Source: Epiperipatus broadwayi (taxonomy: Eukaryota > Onychophora > Udeonychophora > Euonychophora > Peripatidae). Taken from it: a DNA stretch of 64,000 nucleotides. The notes under the pieces are model-generated. The model saw nothing but the letters and a program-made list of their open reading frames with translations, was not told where the DNA came from and did no database searches. The stretch covers positions 4,426,682 through 4,490,681 of the forward strand of contig JAQFVV010012398.1 in the NCBI GenBank assembly GCA_028023455.1, in the 5' to 3' direction. Positions 25,401 through 38,563 of the stretch are shown one piece after another (positions within the stretch are counted from its first letter, which is position 1; the number at the start of each line of letters is the position of its first letter). The position numbers and the translations under genes are program-made.

Positions 25401-26084
25401 TTTTTAACAGAAAACCAACTTTTATAAAAACAAAATTGTTTAAAAAAAACATATGTAATTTAACAGATCTTCCTTTTCTTTTTCAATATGTAATAAAATG
25501 TACATTTATGTATGTAATGTACACACTCACTTATTCAACTCATTTATAAAGCTGGCCTATTACAATAATCTAAATGTTTTTTAGAAATTATGATTTTAAT
25601 ATCTAAAATTAAATTTTTAACCTTCCAATCCCCGATTATAATCATTTTGAAATCATAATATTACAATCATAGAAAGACAAAAATAGTCAGATAAAGCTAA
25701 TATATTAGAATTTAGTAAATGTAGGTTAGCTTTGAAGAGAGTTTAATATTTAAAATATACAATGATAATTAAACAGTTTACACACATACTTCCTATATAT
25801 GTGTTGTTACTCTATTTTTTTAACCAAAAAAAATTAAATATTGAATAACTAAATGTGTGTACTACTCTTTTTTAGATTTTTTATCAACACACAAACAAAT
25901 AAAAAATATAACTGTTGCCCCACTCTCTTTCTGTCTTAAGCTTTTAGAACTGTATCTTGTAGGGTTTAAACTTGAGTGCCTACAGCTTCCTTTACTATAT
26001 AAAATGTGATGATGATTTTTGTTCCACATTTTCTTTCATGCACATTACTACAAATTTAGCTAATGACTAAATTGTAATGGCACA
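22464..26084 (-). repeat. Element 1 LTR, uninterrupted copy (3' LTR)
   Basis: 3621-bp direct repeat matching 28713-30164 plus 34765-36882. On the minus strand this is the downstream LTR, because the polypurine tract sits at its inner edge. It is unusually long for gypsy elements. A (GAT)n run near 23543 and the frames near 24200 are shared with the other copy and have no recognisable product. Confidence 0.88.
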
Positions 26085-26097
26085 AATCCCCCCCTTC
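26085..26097 (-). promoter_or_regulatory. Element 1 polypurine tract
   Basis: Minus-strand GAAGGGGGGGATT directly upstream of the TGTGCC start of the 3' LTR, the usual position for priming plus-strand DNA synthesis. Element 2 has a similar tract at its matching junction. Confidence 0.75.
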
Positions 26098-26280
26098 AAA
26101 TAAAATCATCAGCACCTTTGCTTTAACTATATCTAATAAGAAAATCATAACTAATAAAATAACAGTAATAATAATAAATATAATAATATAAAAAAAAAAT
26201 TTAACTACTGGAAAACATCATCTAGATGCCTACAAAATACCCTTTTCATTAGAAAACTTAAATGTGATTTATTTGGAGAT

Positions 26281-26460
26281 CTTCTCCAAGCTACTCTGCT
26301 GAAGTATAAGAGATCAAACTCCTAGCATTATAGGTTCCCTTATTCCCATCAAGAGTAGAAGCATAAAAACATTCTCTCCTACTTTCTTAGTAATTTGGAA
26401 TGGCCCTTTGTACAAATGCTGAAACTTTTTAAATTGGTTTCTTTGGGGGTTGCTAACATA
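26281..26460 (-). pseudogene. Element 1 remnant resembling the end of integrase
   Basis: The minus-strand translation contains FKKFQHLYKGPFQITKKVG, which resembles the C-terminal GPF/GPY module of gypsy integrases (a charged, KL-x-P-x-[WY]-x-GPY-like pattern). It sits where the end of pol is expected, shortly before the polypurine tract. The frame is open only over about 55 codons. I infer that most of gag-pol was deleted and only this tail kept. Confidence 0.5.
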
Positions 26461-26689
26461 GTAGATTATTATATCAGGACCACTCTAGTTTAACTCTTGA
26501 GTTTTACTCTGGGCTTTTCCATTTTGTGAATCACATTGCGGTCTGCATAAAATTGCCAGTGTATATCCAGTCCATTTTTAATATCTCCATTTTTCATTTT
26601 GACTGGATACTTATAAAATATGTCTGGAGGATTTATTTTAGGTAACCTCTGATTACAGAATCCATCTAGAAATATGGACTCTTGGTACC

Positions 26690-26925
26690 AGACATAACAT
26701 AACTTTAAAATTTTCAGAGATTGGCTCTCTATACCATACATACTTTATCTTAAAACTTTTTAGAAAGACTAACTCCCTGTACCATATATAAGGCACTTTT
26801 AAATCTTCCAGAGAGATTGACTCTCTGTGCCACCCTATAATTTATTTTTAAATTTTCCAGAGAGACTGATTCTCTGTATGATACACACTGGACATTTAAA
26901 TTTTTCAGAGATTGGCTCTCTTAAT
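26690..26925. repeat. ~60-bp degenerate tandem repeat in element 1
   Basis: Four imperfect units built around TTTAAATTTTCCAGAGAGA and CTGACTCTCTGT(A/G)CCA. Repeat-derived residues make up part of the small frame at 26490-26741, which otherwise shows no domain. Confidence 0.65.
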
Positions 26926-26943
26926 TTTATCACCTCATTTCGT

Positions 26944-27537
26944 TCATGAAGTTTTTCCTCCCACTCTTCTTTTTGCTTCATAACCTATCCTAACCTGCTC
27001 TTTGGTCATCACCTCATGTATTCCTTTTACTGAGAGATTTGGTATTATGGCTACTATTGGCCTTTTTACTTCTTGGATTCTATTCTCTATCAGTGTACTA
27101 GCTGGTTTATTTATTGTCTCATCTAATTTCTTAGTCCTTTCTTCATTATCAGTAGTCTGACTATCTAGCTGATCTTTTAACACTAGTGAGCTTTGACTAC
27201 CATCTATTATACTCTCTACAGATTGACATATCCTATGTCCTAAGGCTTTCCTATCATCTTTTAGGTCTTCTCTTAAACTGTCCATACTTTTCTCCATCGT
27301 TTGTTCTAAACTTTTATAACTTCTCTCCATCATTTGTTCTAAACTTTCTATACTTTTATTCCTTTTCTCCATCTTTTGTTCTAAACTTTTATGACTTTTT
27401 TCTATCCTTTTAAACATCTGTATTATCATTTGCAGGTCAAGTCCACTCATCTTATTAAATCTTAATATATTCAATATATATCCCATCTGTGCTTCCCTGA
27501 CCACCAAAAATGCACACATCACTTCCTTGTCTGACAC
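26944..27537 (-). CDS. Element 1 coiled-coil gag-like protein
   Basis: Open frame of 197 codons, about 1.2 kb downstream of the PBS-like site, in gag position. Residues about 30-100 are a charged coiled coil with a repeated SLEQxMEKS-type unit (four near-copies). The C-terminal third (about 150-197) is basic and has no zinc knuckle or protease motif. No ATG-proximal signal or membrane segment is seen. I interpret it as the N-terminal oligomerisation part of a gag protein kept by a non-autonomous element. It could equally be a new structural protein. It is not a recognised host gene. Confidence 0.6.
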   Translation of the reverse strand: MSDKEVMCAFLVVREAQMGYILNILRFNKMSGLDLQMIIQMFKRIEKSHKSLEQKMEKRNKSIESLEQMMERSYKSLEQTMEKSMDSLREDLKDDRKALGHRICQSVESIIDGSQSSLVLKDQLDSQTTDNEERTKKLDETINKPASTLIENRIQEVKRPIVAIIPNLSVKGIHEVMTKEQVRIGYEAKRRVGGKTS

Positions 27538-27998
27538 CTATCTCTGACTGATCGACTGATTTGCTTTTTCACCCTGCTCTATCATGCTTTACAAATACAA
27601 AAAAAATTCATTTAATATCCTTCATTCAATGAATCACACAACAATAGTCTATATAGTGCATGTCTGTTTGTAATAGCCCAAATTATATATCCATCTATTC
27701 CTCAAGAGATCTGACAGTTCACAATTGAGACAAATAAAAGAATTCAGTCACAGCACTATAATCACACAATGCATCACAAGCACTCAGAAGATCATCCCAA
27801 TTTGATCACTATTAACTACCATAACCCTTGATTGAATGATGCAAACTCTGTTCCAATAAAAGAAGTATTTTAAGTCTTAGGGGCTAAAGTAGATAAACTA
27901 TGCCTTGCTCTCTCTCTTGGAGTCTTACATGGCAAGTATCAAAGGATGCTCTGCTTATTATAGGCTACAGAAAATGAAGCCTTGCTCTCTGTCTTGGA

Positions 27999-28140
27999 GA
28001 CTTATAGGCTGATATCATGGCAGTACTGCTGTTAACTGCTTCATGATAAAATAAGGATAACATACTGGATTGGAAGACTTATAAGCTGATATTATGGCAG
28101 GACTGCTGTTAACTGCTTCGTGATAAAATAAGGATAACTT
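27999..28140. repeat. 77-bp tandem duplication
   Basis: Two copies beginning GACTTATA(G/A)GCTGATAT, the first at 27999 and the second at 28076, each followed by GACTGCTGTTAACTGCTTC-like sequence and GATAAAATAAGGATAAC. It lies in the untranslated leader of element 1, between PBS and ORF. Confidence 0.75.
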
Positions 28141-28693
28141 ATAAATTGGGTTGGAGCAGTGAATGGGTTTGATCATTCATGGGTTACATGACTACATAGC
28201 ATTCTTAAGGCAATGACAAAACTCTCCACTCATCATCAAAACTGCAATCTAACCAACCAAACTCCAATGATCAACCATCCAATCCAACCTCCAAAATCAT
28301 AGACTTTTTACAAAATGAACTCACCAAACACACATGAGACTACTATCCCATAATTCAACACTATTACTATGCCTGTGCTATCTGGAAATAAATTATTCTA
28401 ATGTTTCAAAAAAAAATTATTTCACCACTGTCTTAAGTTGTGATATACATATCTATTTTCAAAATTGAGGAAAACAAAACTAAGCTGTTTTATGGCTGTA
28501 CCCATTTTATCATCCTCAATAAAAAATTAAATTATATTAAACATCATCACACACAAATCTAAAATAAGACTGTATGGCTAAGACAATTTTGTAAGACAAA
28601 AAAAAATTTTACTAAAAAAAATGTTTTCTCTTTTTAACCACACATCTCCCATCATTCTATAGACTCTTTTTCAGGTATATGGTGACACATCAT

Positions 28694-28711
28694 GCCCCAG
28701 TTGGGTGTCCA
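28694..28711 (-). promoter_or_regulatory. Element 1 primer-binding-site-like sequence
   Basis: On the minus strand, one base after the LTR end, the sequence reads TGGACACCCAACTGGGGC. The TGG start (complement of tRNA CCA) and the CCCAAC...GGGG pattern suit a gypsy PBS. The tRNA was not identified. Confidence 0.7.
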
Positions 28712-28712
28712 T

Positions 28713-31700
28713 TGTAACATAAATACTAGTATGAGAAGAATTATAATAATAATACGGAGTAGTGGCTATTAATCAAAAGGCATGGAGCTGAATAAAATAT
28801 GATCAAAATGCTTATATCAAACATATTAAGGATTAAGCATTATAATTTAAATAAACTTGATCAAAGAAAAAAGAATTGTAATATGCAACTTGCTGATTAT
28901 AAGCTATTAAACAAAAGATTAGACTGAGTTATCAATCATAATAAGGGGACTCATACACATAAATAGTCTTCGAAATTTAATGCTTTCAATACTCAAGTAA
29001 ATATTAATTATAATCGGTGGCTTAATTCAGCAATTTCTACCTAAGATTTTCAAAGATATCATAATATCAATAATTAGAAACAATAATGCTTGGAGATTAA
29101 TCATTTAAGGGTGTCTGGCCTATTTCAAACCCTGGTTAGGCAGGCATTGTATCATCAATAAACAAGTAGAAACCATAAACAATTATTAAGAACAAACTAT
29201 TATAATTTAGGAAATAACATCAAGTGGGTGAGTACACTAGTAACTCAATAAAATATCTTCTCAGGTATACAGAAGGTAGATTTTATTCACTTTCATCTCT
29301 TGGCTTGATGTCAAGTGCATATTTAAATAAATAACAAGTGAATATGGTCTAGCAAGGCACCACTAGATTTTCTGAACCAGACACAGTTATATATTATGAC
29401 ACTTTCACATGTACCCAGTTTTAATCCCTTTTTGGTAATTTATTTCTAATAAAAGTGGAGGATTTTGCTTTTAGATCCATATCACTGTATGCCCTAATAT
29501 TTAGGTAAACATAAATCATCCTTAAACTAAAGTGGAGTATATAAATTCATCAGACAGAAATCATTTCCCAGATCTTAACGTAATAAATGTGTTTCAATAT
29601 CTTTATAAGTTTTACTAGCTCAGATTACTATTAATTTAGGATGGCAATTCACTCATCCGTGCATGATATAGATGATGGAATGGTGGTTATTACAATTATT
29701 CACAAATGTCAACTAAATACCATGAAATTACTATTTATTTATGGCCTTTAAACATTTATCTATCTCATTAAGTAAAACGTGATGATGATGATGATGACAA
29801 TGATAACGATAATGGTTTCAACCACAGCTTTAGGACTAAGCCTAATCTTAAAATTTATTTTCAGAAATTAATAATTAGTGGCTAATCTTAGTATATCTAA
29901 TTGGAACTAAATAGCTAATATTCACCTTGATGATGAATGATCACAACTAATAAAAAATATATATATACTCTTAATGAAATATATATACCTCTGTTTAATA
30001 AAACAAATTAACATTTATTACTGCATTTCTAACATATACATAAAAATTTCTATATCTACATGAAAATTGATATTAACAATAACAACAATAATCATAATCG
30101 ACTGTTTTAAAATCATAACATTAATTTTAAATTCTTCCCCCTTTCCTGTCAAATATATATATATTCTAACCTCCCCCCGTGCATTCTCACCCCAAAATTA
30201 TTGTTTATTACGAATATTACAGGTTCTAGCTCAGTTAAAAAATAAATAAATGAAATATTCAGCATTAATTAAAATGATTACTAGCTCTAATTTTAAAATA
30301 CAAATACGGTTCAATTTTAAAATGAATTAACAAATATTTACTATTTTCATGAGACATGGAGTGACAATACAGGGAACGAGATAGACTACATTGAGCCATT
30401 ATCCACACAATACTACCTCAATGGCATAAGAACACTATCCCCTCTTTTTTTTACTATACCAAATAACTAACTCATAGTATTCTTACGACTTTCTAAGCTC
30501 TATTCACTACGATTAAAAATAATAATCATATCTTAATCTTCTTTATAACAAGAATCTAGCTTAATTAAATAAAATGAAGCAAAATAAATAAAATCTCAGG
30601 TTCATAAATTGTATTCTAACTGATTTAACATTACGGTAGTAAAATATGAAAAGGGAATTTTATGTCATAATCTACTACACAGCAACTAATAATAATAAAA
30701 AATAATAACAACAATAATAATATAATATAATCTTATTTCTTCCTGAAATGAAATAAATAAATACGTACATGGTAGTATTTTTAATAATCTGACAACAGAA
30801 TACGTGTGGCAACATTAGCATATAATTTAATGTAATATGATGGCAACCGACTTATGACCAATAAATAATATAAAATTATGATCTTTTAAGTTTAACATAC
30901 CAATAAATTCTCAAAATTCTTATAACACTTTTATGTTTACCTTTTGTGCTTAACTTATGTGTCTGTTTCAATTATAAATGTATCGTGATTTCATGCATCC
31001 ATGTGGAGAAATAACAACTCGGACACAGAAACTTTAGAACAAATTTAAAACAAAGTTTATTAACAACATAAATAAATTAACAATATTTTTACACTATATA
31101 CATTGGATATCCCTTACTCTCATATCTCAACTTAGTTTATTAGTTTATAAAATGAAATCAAAATATTATTTACTTTTCCTAGTTAAATCTTATTTTTTTA
31201 ACACTTAAGAAAATACAGTATTATTACTTGATTTATTATTATGGTTAGCTTATTACAAAATGCATTTCTTATATGATTATCACTAACACTTTGCATCCCT
31301 AATATTATTAAAATTATATTTTTTACAAAATTTACATTCGTAGTAAAATTTTACAAAATAACAAATTTTAGTTTTATATTGGTTGTATGGAATCTTACAA
31401 AGTCAAAACATTGTTCTACATTCGGTATTAGGTTTTTATTGTTCATTATCCGATGTTTATTAATCCTAATATTCTCATTCAAGCCTTACTTCGGATGATA
31501 TAATTATAACTATTAATATACCATGCACAAGTATATGTTTATTACACATTATTGAACTATTTTCTTAATAAATATGCAATACTTATTTTCTAAATATTAT
31601 TTAAAACATTCAAATTTTATTATCACTTTTAAAAAAAAAAAAACTTTGTTTAGATTTCTCTTTCAAAAAATCTTATATTCATTTCTAAATTAATTTTACA

Positions 31701-34700
31701 ATGTATTATATGATTCTTTCTCTCTTTATGATATTTTGGACTTTAAATTTTAAAGTTACACAATTCTATACATTCCAGCAAATAAACTATTCTTACATAA
31801 ACAATAACATATCTTCAGTTCTATTTTATTCATTATTTCTTTGAAAATATCTTTCTGACCGATGCAGATTCACGAAATAAGGATAGCGAAGATAGATGCA
31901 TAGGATCAAAATACAACTAGAATATTACTCGTCATATACCTTGACAATCATGGCACAGTGAATTAAAAGACACTATAGAGGAGTGACCTTTACCTGTCTA
32001 CCAACCTCTATCATAGGAACGATGCTAAAGCTATTTCTTCAGCTTTATTATAACATCAAAAAGTTTAAAGATATGCAAAAACACTGTCCAAACTATATGT
32101 GTTACTAAATCACACAAAACTAAATATGATCCAAATCCCTTATATTTTCCTATTTCTTAAAAAAAAAACACATCATCTTGGTTTCCTCTCCACTAGTACT
32201 TCCAAGTCACTATCCGATCTTATTTCTCAAGATTTTTTTTCTATACTGTACATCGACAAATACATATCTGCATTACTAACAATAATAAAATTCATTGATA
32301 TTTTAAAACTATTCCACTGTTCTATAAGAAAATCTTTTTACTACTTTCCTCCGTATATTTAATCATATACAACTATTTAAATATCTGAATACTTTATCAC
32401 ATGAAAGTTCAAAAGAATCACACAATTGTTCTGTTAAATTTTATTATTAATATACTTTAAATAAATTATTGCATGCATATTCCGAATTACTCCTATCTCA
32501 TTATATGTTAAAAATGTGTATAAAATGTGTACATATAATTTAAACTTTCACACTTCATTCTTAGGTCAATAGATGATCTAAAAAAAAATACACTATGCAT
32601 TATAAATAACTATTAAAATTACCAAACGACCTTTATCTCCTCGATCGCGTTCCGTAGGCTTCACCATCCATTTGATCCTTGTAGATATAAGATTCACATC
32701 CATACACTTTATTTTAAAACAATATTTCTATAATTTTATCCAGCTATTATATTTAAATTTTAATATTACTAAATTTATGTTTTATGTTTTCCCTAATCTC
32801 ACATAACATTTTATATTTTAAAATAAATTAGTAAAAAATACTCAAACTATATTTACTGTACTCCTTCATCAAATTTTCCTGAAAACCGTTCACACTAAAG
32901 CTAAAAAAAAATGTTTATTATTTCTTCTTCAGTCACTTAATGTTCTCCTCCCTGCTTGTTCAATTTTAAGGTAAAACAATTATTGCTCTGTTTAATAAAT
33001 ATTCATAGATGACAATCCTTAGTTTTTTATAATATTTAATACAATTATTAATTATGATATCAATTAATCCCGTAAAGAAAACATCTACATATTCTCTTCT
33101 AACATTTTCTGCTAATATTTTCCCGCACGACTTTTATGATGCATCCTCTAGGTACTTTGATTTAAATATTCAGTAAATTTTTCTGTCTCCATGGATTCAT
33201 TTCATTAAGTATATTAGATTTATATTTTCCAAATCAAGCATTCCTCCAATGACCACTTTATAATATTTTCCAATTCCTCTTAGAGAAAGTTTTTCTGTTC
33301 TTTTTTCATAAAACACAATAGCTCTTTCATATCATTATTCGGTAATTTTTCCTTTCTTTTAAATTTCTGGTAACTATATACTTTGTAATGTTTCCTTTAA
33401 AAAGGACAAACATTCTTTCTCTGTTATAACTTTTACATAATTATTTCTTTATGATATATGCGTCTTAATTTTTTTTTCATAGAGAAGAATAAAAAAAAAC
33501 TTCAGAGTAGCCTTATAAATTTGTGCATCATAATTTTTCCTGACGGCAAGTAACTTCTCTTAAGTTTTCCGTATAACGTCCAAATTATATTCCTCTGAGT
33601 TACAATTATAAGTTTCTGGTTGAGCATAAATAAAGCTATATCAAGGCAATTTACAAATATTTTTCCTTTATCATAACTTCTATATACTGTTTTCTGTAGT
33701 ATTCCCATTTTACTGTAAGGTTTTGGCTAAACTTGAATAAAATATCCTGGTAAGAAAACTTTTAAATTAGCTCTTCATTTAAAGGCAGTTCAAAATATTA
33801 TATGTTAAAAAAAACTTTTAAAATAAATATAAAATTTTAAAATTATATCACTTTTCTAGCTTACGATCTTATACAGCTAAAAAATATATTACTCCTTCCT
33901 TTACTTGCACATTACCTTCTCCCGCTCCGTCTAATTCTTATATTTCGTCTGCTAAAATACCTCCGTTGATTGGTTAATTACTTTTTAGCGCGAACAAATT
34001 TACACTTTTTTAGTTTTATAATAGATTAAACCTTTTAAAATAAAGAATTTATGACGTCATGTCTTAAATATTATTTAAAATAGTATTTTTAAACTCAATT
34101 ATAGTTTTATCAAAATCATTTAAATTTTAAAACAATTATTAAAATAATATTTAATATTTCAACTTTTACTTTAACGATAGATAGCAATTATATTTAGTTT
34201 CATAATTCACAAACTTTATTATTATATTCTAACAAGCGTGTGTGTGAAGGTATATAATATACAGTCACATGATTACTAACTTTATCAGATGATTTGAATT
34301 TTTATTAATTTACGTCTCGGTTTAAATTACCAAAACTGATATATTTTATAAAATTTTGGAAAATAATTTAAAAATGTAGAACTAAATATAATTCTCACCA
34401 TCATAAAGTTTATCTCAAAATATACTCTATTAATTTTGACTATTATACATATAGCATTTATTTAATTTATTAGTTTTAAAATATCATACTCGAATTATTA
34501 ATATATTTTTAACTATTTATAGCTGTATTATTTTATATGGCCAGCTTTTACAACCATAAGCAAGGATATAATTAAGCTTTATTTAACTGTTTCTTTAAAA
34601 TAATCCATTACACTTTTACATACCAGGTATTTTCAGCCTTAAATTGTACTATAAGATCTAATCGATCATACAATTATCAATATATTACACAAATGTATTT

Positions 34701-36882
34701 TAAAATTTAAAATTTTTTAGTAATTGACCATTCTACCTTATTATGACCTATAGATAAGGGCACAATATATATATATATATAATGTATTTCAAATTGGATA
34801 CTAAGTTTGCTAAAGTTTTCAATTCACAAGAAAATATTTCATAAAAAAAAATATTCACTCTTTTTTTTTGTCTTTTGCACACATACTTTTACAATCTAAC
34901 CTGTAAAGTAAAATGATTAAAAATAAATGTTAGTAAAATTGGACAAGAGCAAGTTTGTTAGAAACAAGTTTTAAAGTACCTTTTTCTCCCCCTCCCTTCT
35001 AAGCTCTGAAATGCTATACTTTAACTTAAAACACAAATAATCCAATATTTTAATACTGCCTCTTCTTTTACATTCACACACAATTACATATATGCAACAA
35101 GTATTATTATGTATGTGCATGTTTATCCCCATGAAAACTAAAAGATTATTTAAAACCAAAATAATAATACAAAAAAAAATAATATTTTGCATATCAATAA
35201 CATTTCGTAACTTTAGGTTAATAGACAATCATAATTTTAGTACATATAAAATCATTAATGAAGCTTATGGTTATCACTAGTAAGAAATTCTTGGTTTCAA
35301 TCGATCTTAGCTGTTTTAAAAGTTCTGAGATAACAAACGAAAATATACAACTTTATTGCTAAAGTTTTACTAAGTCTCTGATATCATAAAGAAAATATAT
35401 ATAAAAAAATTCATATTACCAGTTCTATTCTTTGGTAGCAACTTCCAATGATTCAAATTTATCTTGTTTAATATCTATACTTTGGCAGCAACAATTTCCA
35501 TGTTTCTTTGGAACCGTCTCTTTAAGTGTATAATTATTTGATGGTGATGATTCTACTGAGGTTATTTGCTTTAATGGGAATTGTATTGGCAATGGAACTT
35601 TTCTTCCCTTCCTGTTTAGCATGATTCTTTTAATTGATGAAGTATATCAGTTGTCTTCAGGTTTATACTTTTTCTTGGGTTTAAACTCAGTCACTGGATT
35701 CAATTTGTAGTAGATGATTCAATTTGTACTAGATGATTTAATACTTATCAATCGATTAATCGTTTTCCTTCAGCTTTCAAATGCAGGTGAATCTTTTCTC
35801 TTACTGAAAATATCGCATTTCTTTCAGTCATCAGGTGTATAATACTTTAATTTCAGACAAGACTTTTATATTATTATTATTATTATTTTTCTGGGGGCCA
35901 GAAAAGCCCAAGATGACCTATATATTTTTCCTAGCCCACATTTTTATATTTTAATCTTCAAAAACTTTATATTAAAAAAAAATTTTAAAATTGATATCTG
36001 ATTAATCAAATGCTTGTCTCTTAGTTTCAATATTTAAAAAAATCTTCCCCTCTGATTTTTCCCAGATAGGTTTTATACTTGATTTTTGAGTCAACTCACC
36101 CAATTAGTGTGATAGTGTGACTTTCTCTATCTATTTGGTTAAAGAAAAATATAAAAATCACACCATCTCGATTATTCAGATTAATCCTGTTTTGAAGTAA
36201 AAATTGTCTTAATCCTTTTTTTCCTCATGTATCTGTCACAACTGTCTGAGTTTTTAACAGAAAACCAACTTTTATAAAAAACAAAATTGTTTTAAAAAAA
36301 AACATATGTAATTTAACAGATCTTCCTTTTCTTTTTCAATATGTAATAAAATGTACATTTATGTATGTAATGTACACACACACTTATTCAACTCTTTTAT
36401 AAAGCTGGCCTATTACAATAATCTAAATGTTTTCAGAAATTATGATTTTAATATCTAAAATTAAATTTTTAACTTTCCAATCGACAGATAAAGCTAATAT
36501 ATTAGAATTTAGTAAATGTGGGTTAGCTTTGAAGAGAGTTTAATATTTAAAATATACAATGATAATTAAACAGTTTACACACACACTTCCTACATATGTG
36601 TTGTTACTCTATTTTTTTAACAAAAAAAAATTAAATATTGAATAACTAAATGTGTGTACTACTCTTTTTGAGTTTTTTATCAACACACAAACAAATAAAG
36701 AATATAACTGTTGCCCCACTCTCTTTCTGTCTTAAGCTTTTAGAACTGGATTTTGTAGGGTTTAAACTTGGGTGCCCTACAGCTTACTTTACTATATAAA
36801 AATGTGATGATGATTTTTGTTCCACATTTTCTTTCATGCACATTACTACAAATTTAGCTAATGACTAAATTGGAATGGCACA
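28713..36882 (-). repeat. Element 1 LTR, copy interrupted by insertion
   Basis: The 5' LTR in element orientation. 28713-30164 and 34765-36882 match the other LTR almost base for base. The break falls in a short (AT)n tract that is continuous in the uninterrupted copy, at the CAAATATATATAATG site near 23908. The small frames at 34971-35228 and 35425-35622 are shared LTR sequence, not genes. Confidence 0.87.
30165..34764 (-). mobile_element. 4.6-kb insertion inside the element 1 LTR
   Basis: Its borders are defined by comparison with the uninterrupted LTR, with (AT)n on both sides. The right edge reads GGGCACA, which on the minus strand is a TGTGCCC start like the other LTRs. The left edge reads TCTAACCTCCCCCCGTGC, on the minus strand a G-rich purine tract resembling a PPT. 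No second LTR was found inside. The frames at 32099-32362 and 33502-33708 show no domain. Possible readings are a long-LTR element that lost its 3' LTR, or a solo LTR of another family. Confidence 0.7.
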
Positions 36883-36894
36883 ATATATATATAT

Positions 36895-38549
36895 TGTACC
36901 GGGTCGAACCGCTGAAACCACCTACTTATACGTATGTATAAGTTTTGTCCGGTTTCAAACTCCTTCATAATACATTTATAATCTTATAAAGGTTACGTGA
37001 ACGAACCGGCACGTTCGAGCAAAATGGGAGATTTTATTGATAGCTTTAACTATCAACAATGGCCCATCTCGGCTGCTAGATTCAAACCCCTACTATCCAA
37101 ATACTTTATTTGTTTCAGGGTAAACCCCCAGGGTGCCAGCTAGTCTGAAGACTAACATATTCGGGCAGTAGGCTCATAATCCAGTGCTCAAAACATTCCC
37201 TTAAACTAGCTCAGTCTAATTTTATTCAATAACAAATTATACAAAATTGGTGGTGGAAAGAATTAATAAAAGGTTGGTAAAAAGAATTGACCAACAAATA
37301 AAGTTTAAGTTTTAAAGACAATTTATTAACTAACATTAAATAATTTTAAATATTCTATAACTTTAATATAATACACACACATTTTAAATTAACATTTCTG
37401 AACTAGTTTAAATATTTTTGTAGATTTTAATAGTAGAACATTGGTATTTATCTAATTTATCTAATACACTGATATACTGATCACGCACATATTAAACCAT
37501 ATAGCATTCACAAATATAATAATAAAGCATTAATAGCATTTGAAACTTAAACACACATATCATTTGAATCTTGAATATTTACGAATTACAGCGGTGGCTA
37601 CTACGTATAAATGATAATAAATAAAGGTTTACCTAGGATGTTTGGTAACGTGGATATTGCTTGTTGTTGGCTGCTTCTGATGGATTATATCTAACCGGTT
37701 AGATTTGGATGTTTCTTGAAGAGATTTTATGCGAAACCATTTGCTTTATTCTTGAAGACAGTTGAACGTTTGACAGAGGATTTCTGAGTTGTTATGCAGA
37801 CATTATTTCTCAGGCAGGTTTTGATGATCTTGTTGGACTAAAAAGGCTGAAGCACGAGCATATATTTCCAAAAGTTGCTTAACAATGCATGTTTGTTTCT
37901 GGATTCATAATAGAAATGCACTGTTATCTCAAACTGGAACAATGCTGTCACTGCAAACTAGACTGAATAAAACTCTTCACTGATTGTCCAATAAAATATT
38001 CTGTATTTATACCGACAAAGTGTTTTCCTTTTGATATCCTCCAGCAAATATCTGTTGTTGAAATTCTTTAGCAATTAATCCTAAGACAACGTGTTTTTTG
38101 ATTGATTGTTTAATTAGTAGTCGCTATTTCAAAACGTGTTGTTTTCATATCTTTAATTAGTAGCGCACCGCTGTGTTTTTTTTTTAAATACATTTTTCAT
38201 TTATTTATAATATTTAATACTGATACATTTTTTTTTACATTCGCACACACATAAATAATTTTACTCTACACATCAAAACTAGTTTTAAGATTATTTTTCT
38301 TCTTTAATTTAAATGAAGAGATTTATATATTTTTTTAAAGCTTTTAAAATGTATTTCACTAATAATAATAAACTCTTTACTTCCTTTTTATAAAACCTTC
38401 AGTTTAACTTTAAGAAAAACCCCTTCCCACTTTAAATCAATGATTTTTCAACTTTTATTTCAAACTCTTTTGTGAAAGATTTTTTTGTTTTAATAATTTT
38501 TTTACGACAAAATTATTTTATATACATGTGCCAATTTGGCCTTGGCACA
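36895..38549 (-). repeat. Element 2 3' LTR
   Basis: 1655 bp, highly similar to 41546-43233. On the minus strand it begins with the inverted motif TGTGCCAAGG...TTGGCACA, has two copies of a box containing CTACTAATTAAA (near 38112 and 38155), a TATA box TATAAATAC at 38003-38011 and a downstream CAGT-rich start region. It lacks a short segment of about 36 bp present in the other LTR near 42203-42238. Confidence 0.87.
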
Positions 38550-38563
38550 TTACACCCCCCTTC
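38550..38563 (-). promoter_or_regulatory. Element 2 polypurine tract
   Basis: Minus-strand CGAAGGGGGGTGTAA next to the TGTGCC start of the 3' LTR, the same place and style as in element 1. Confidence 0.72.

Larger units (their letters stand above)
22464..36882 (-). mobile_element. Element 1: long-LTR gypsy derivative, nested
   Basis: LTR retrotransposon on the minus strand. The two LTRs (22464-26084; 28713-36882 with an insertion) are near-identical over 3.6 kb, begin TGTGCC and end GTTACA on the minus strand. They enclose a 2.6-kb interior with a PBS-like site, a coiled-coil gag-like ORF, a short piece resembling the end of pol, and a polypurine tract. No protease, RT, RNaseH or integrase core is left, so it would depend on a helper. 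Both outer ends abut (AT)n, consistent with insertion into an AT microsatellite. Confidence 0.85.

Noticed and set aside
35092-35622. Small frames around 35100-35620 as possible LTR-encoded proteins
   Set aside because: They are inside the element 1 LTR, have no domains, and the other LTR copy carries disrupted or different versions, so constraint is not shown.
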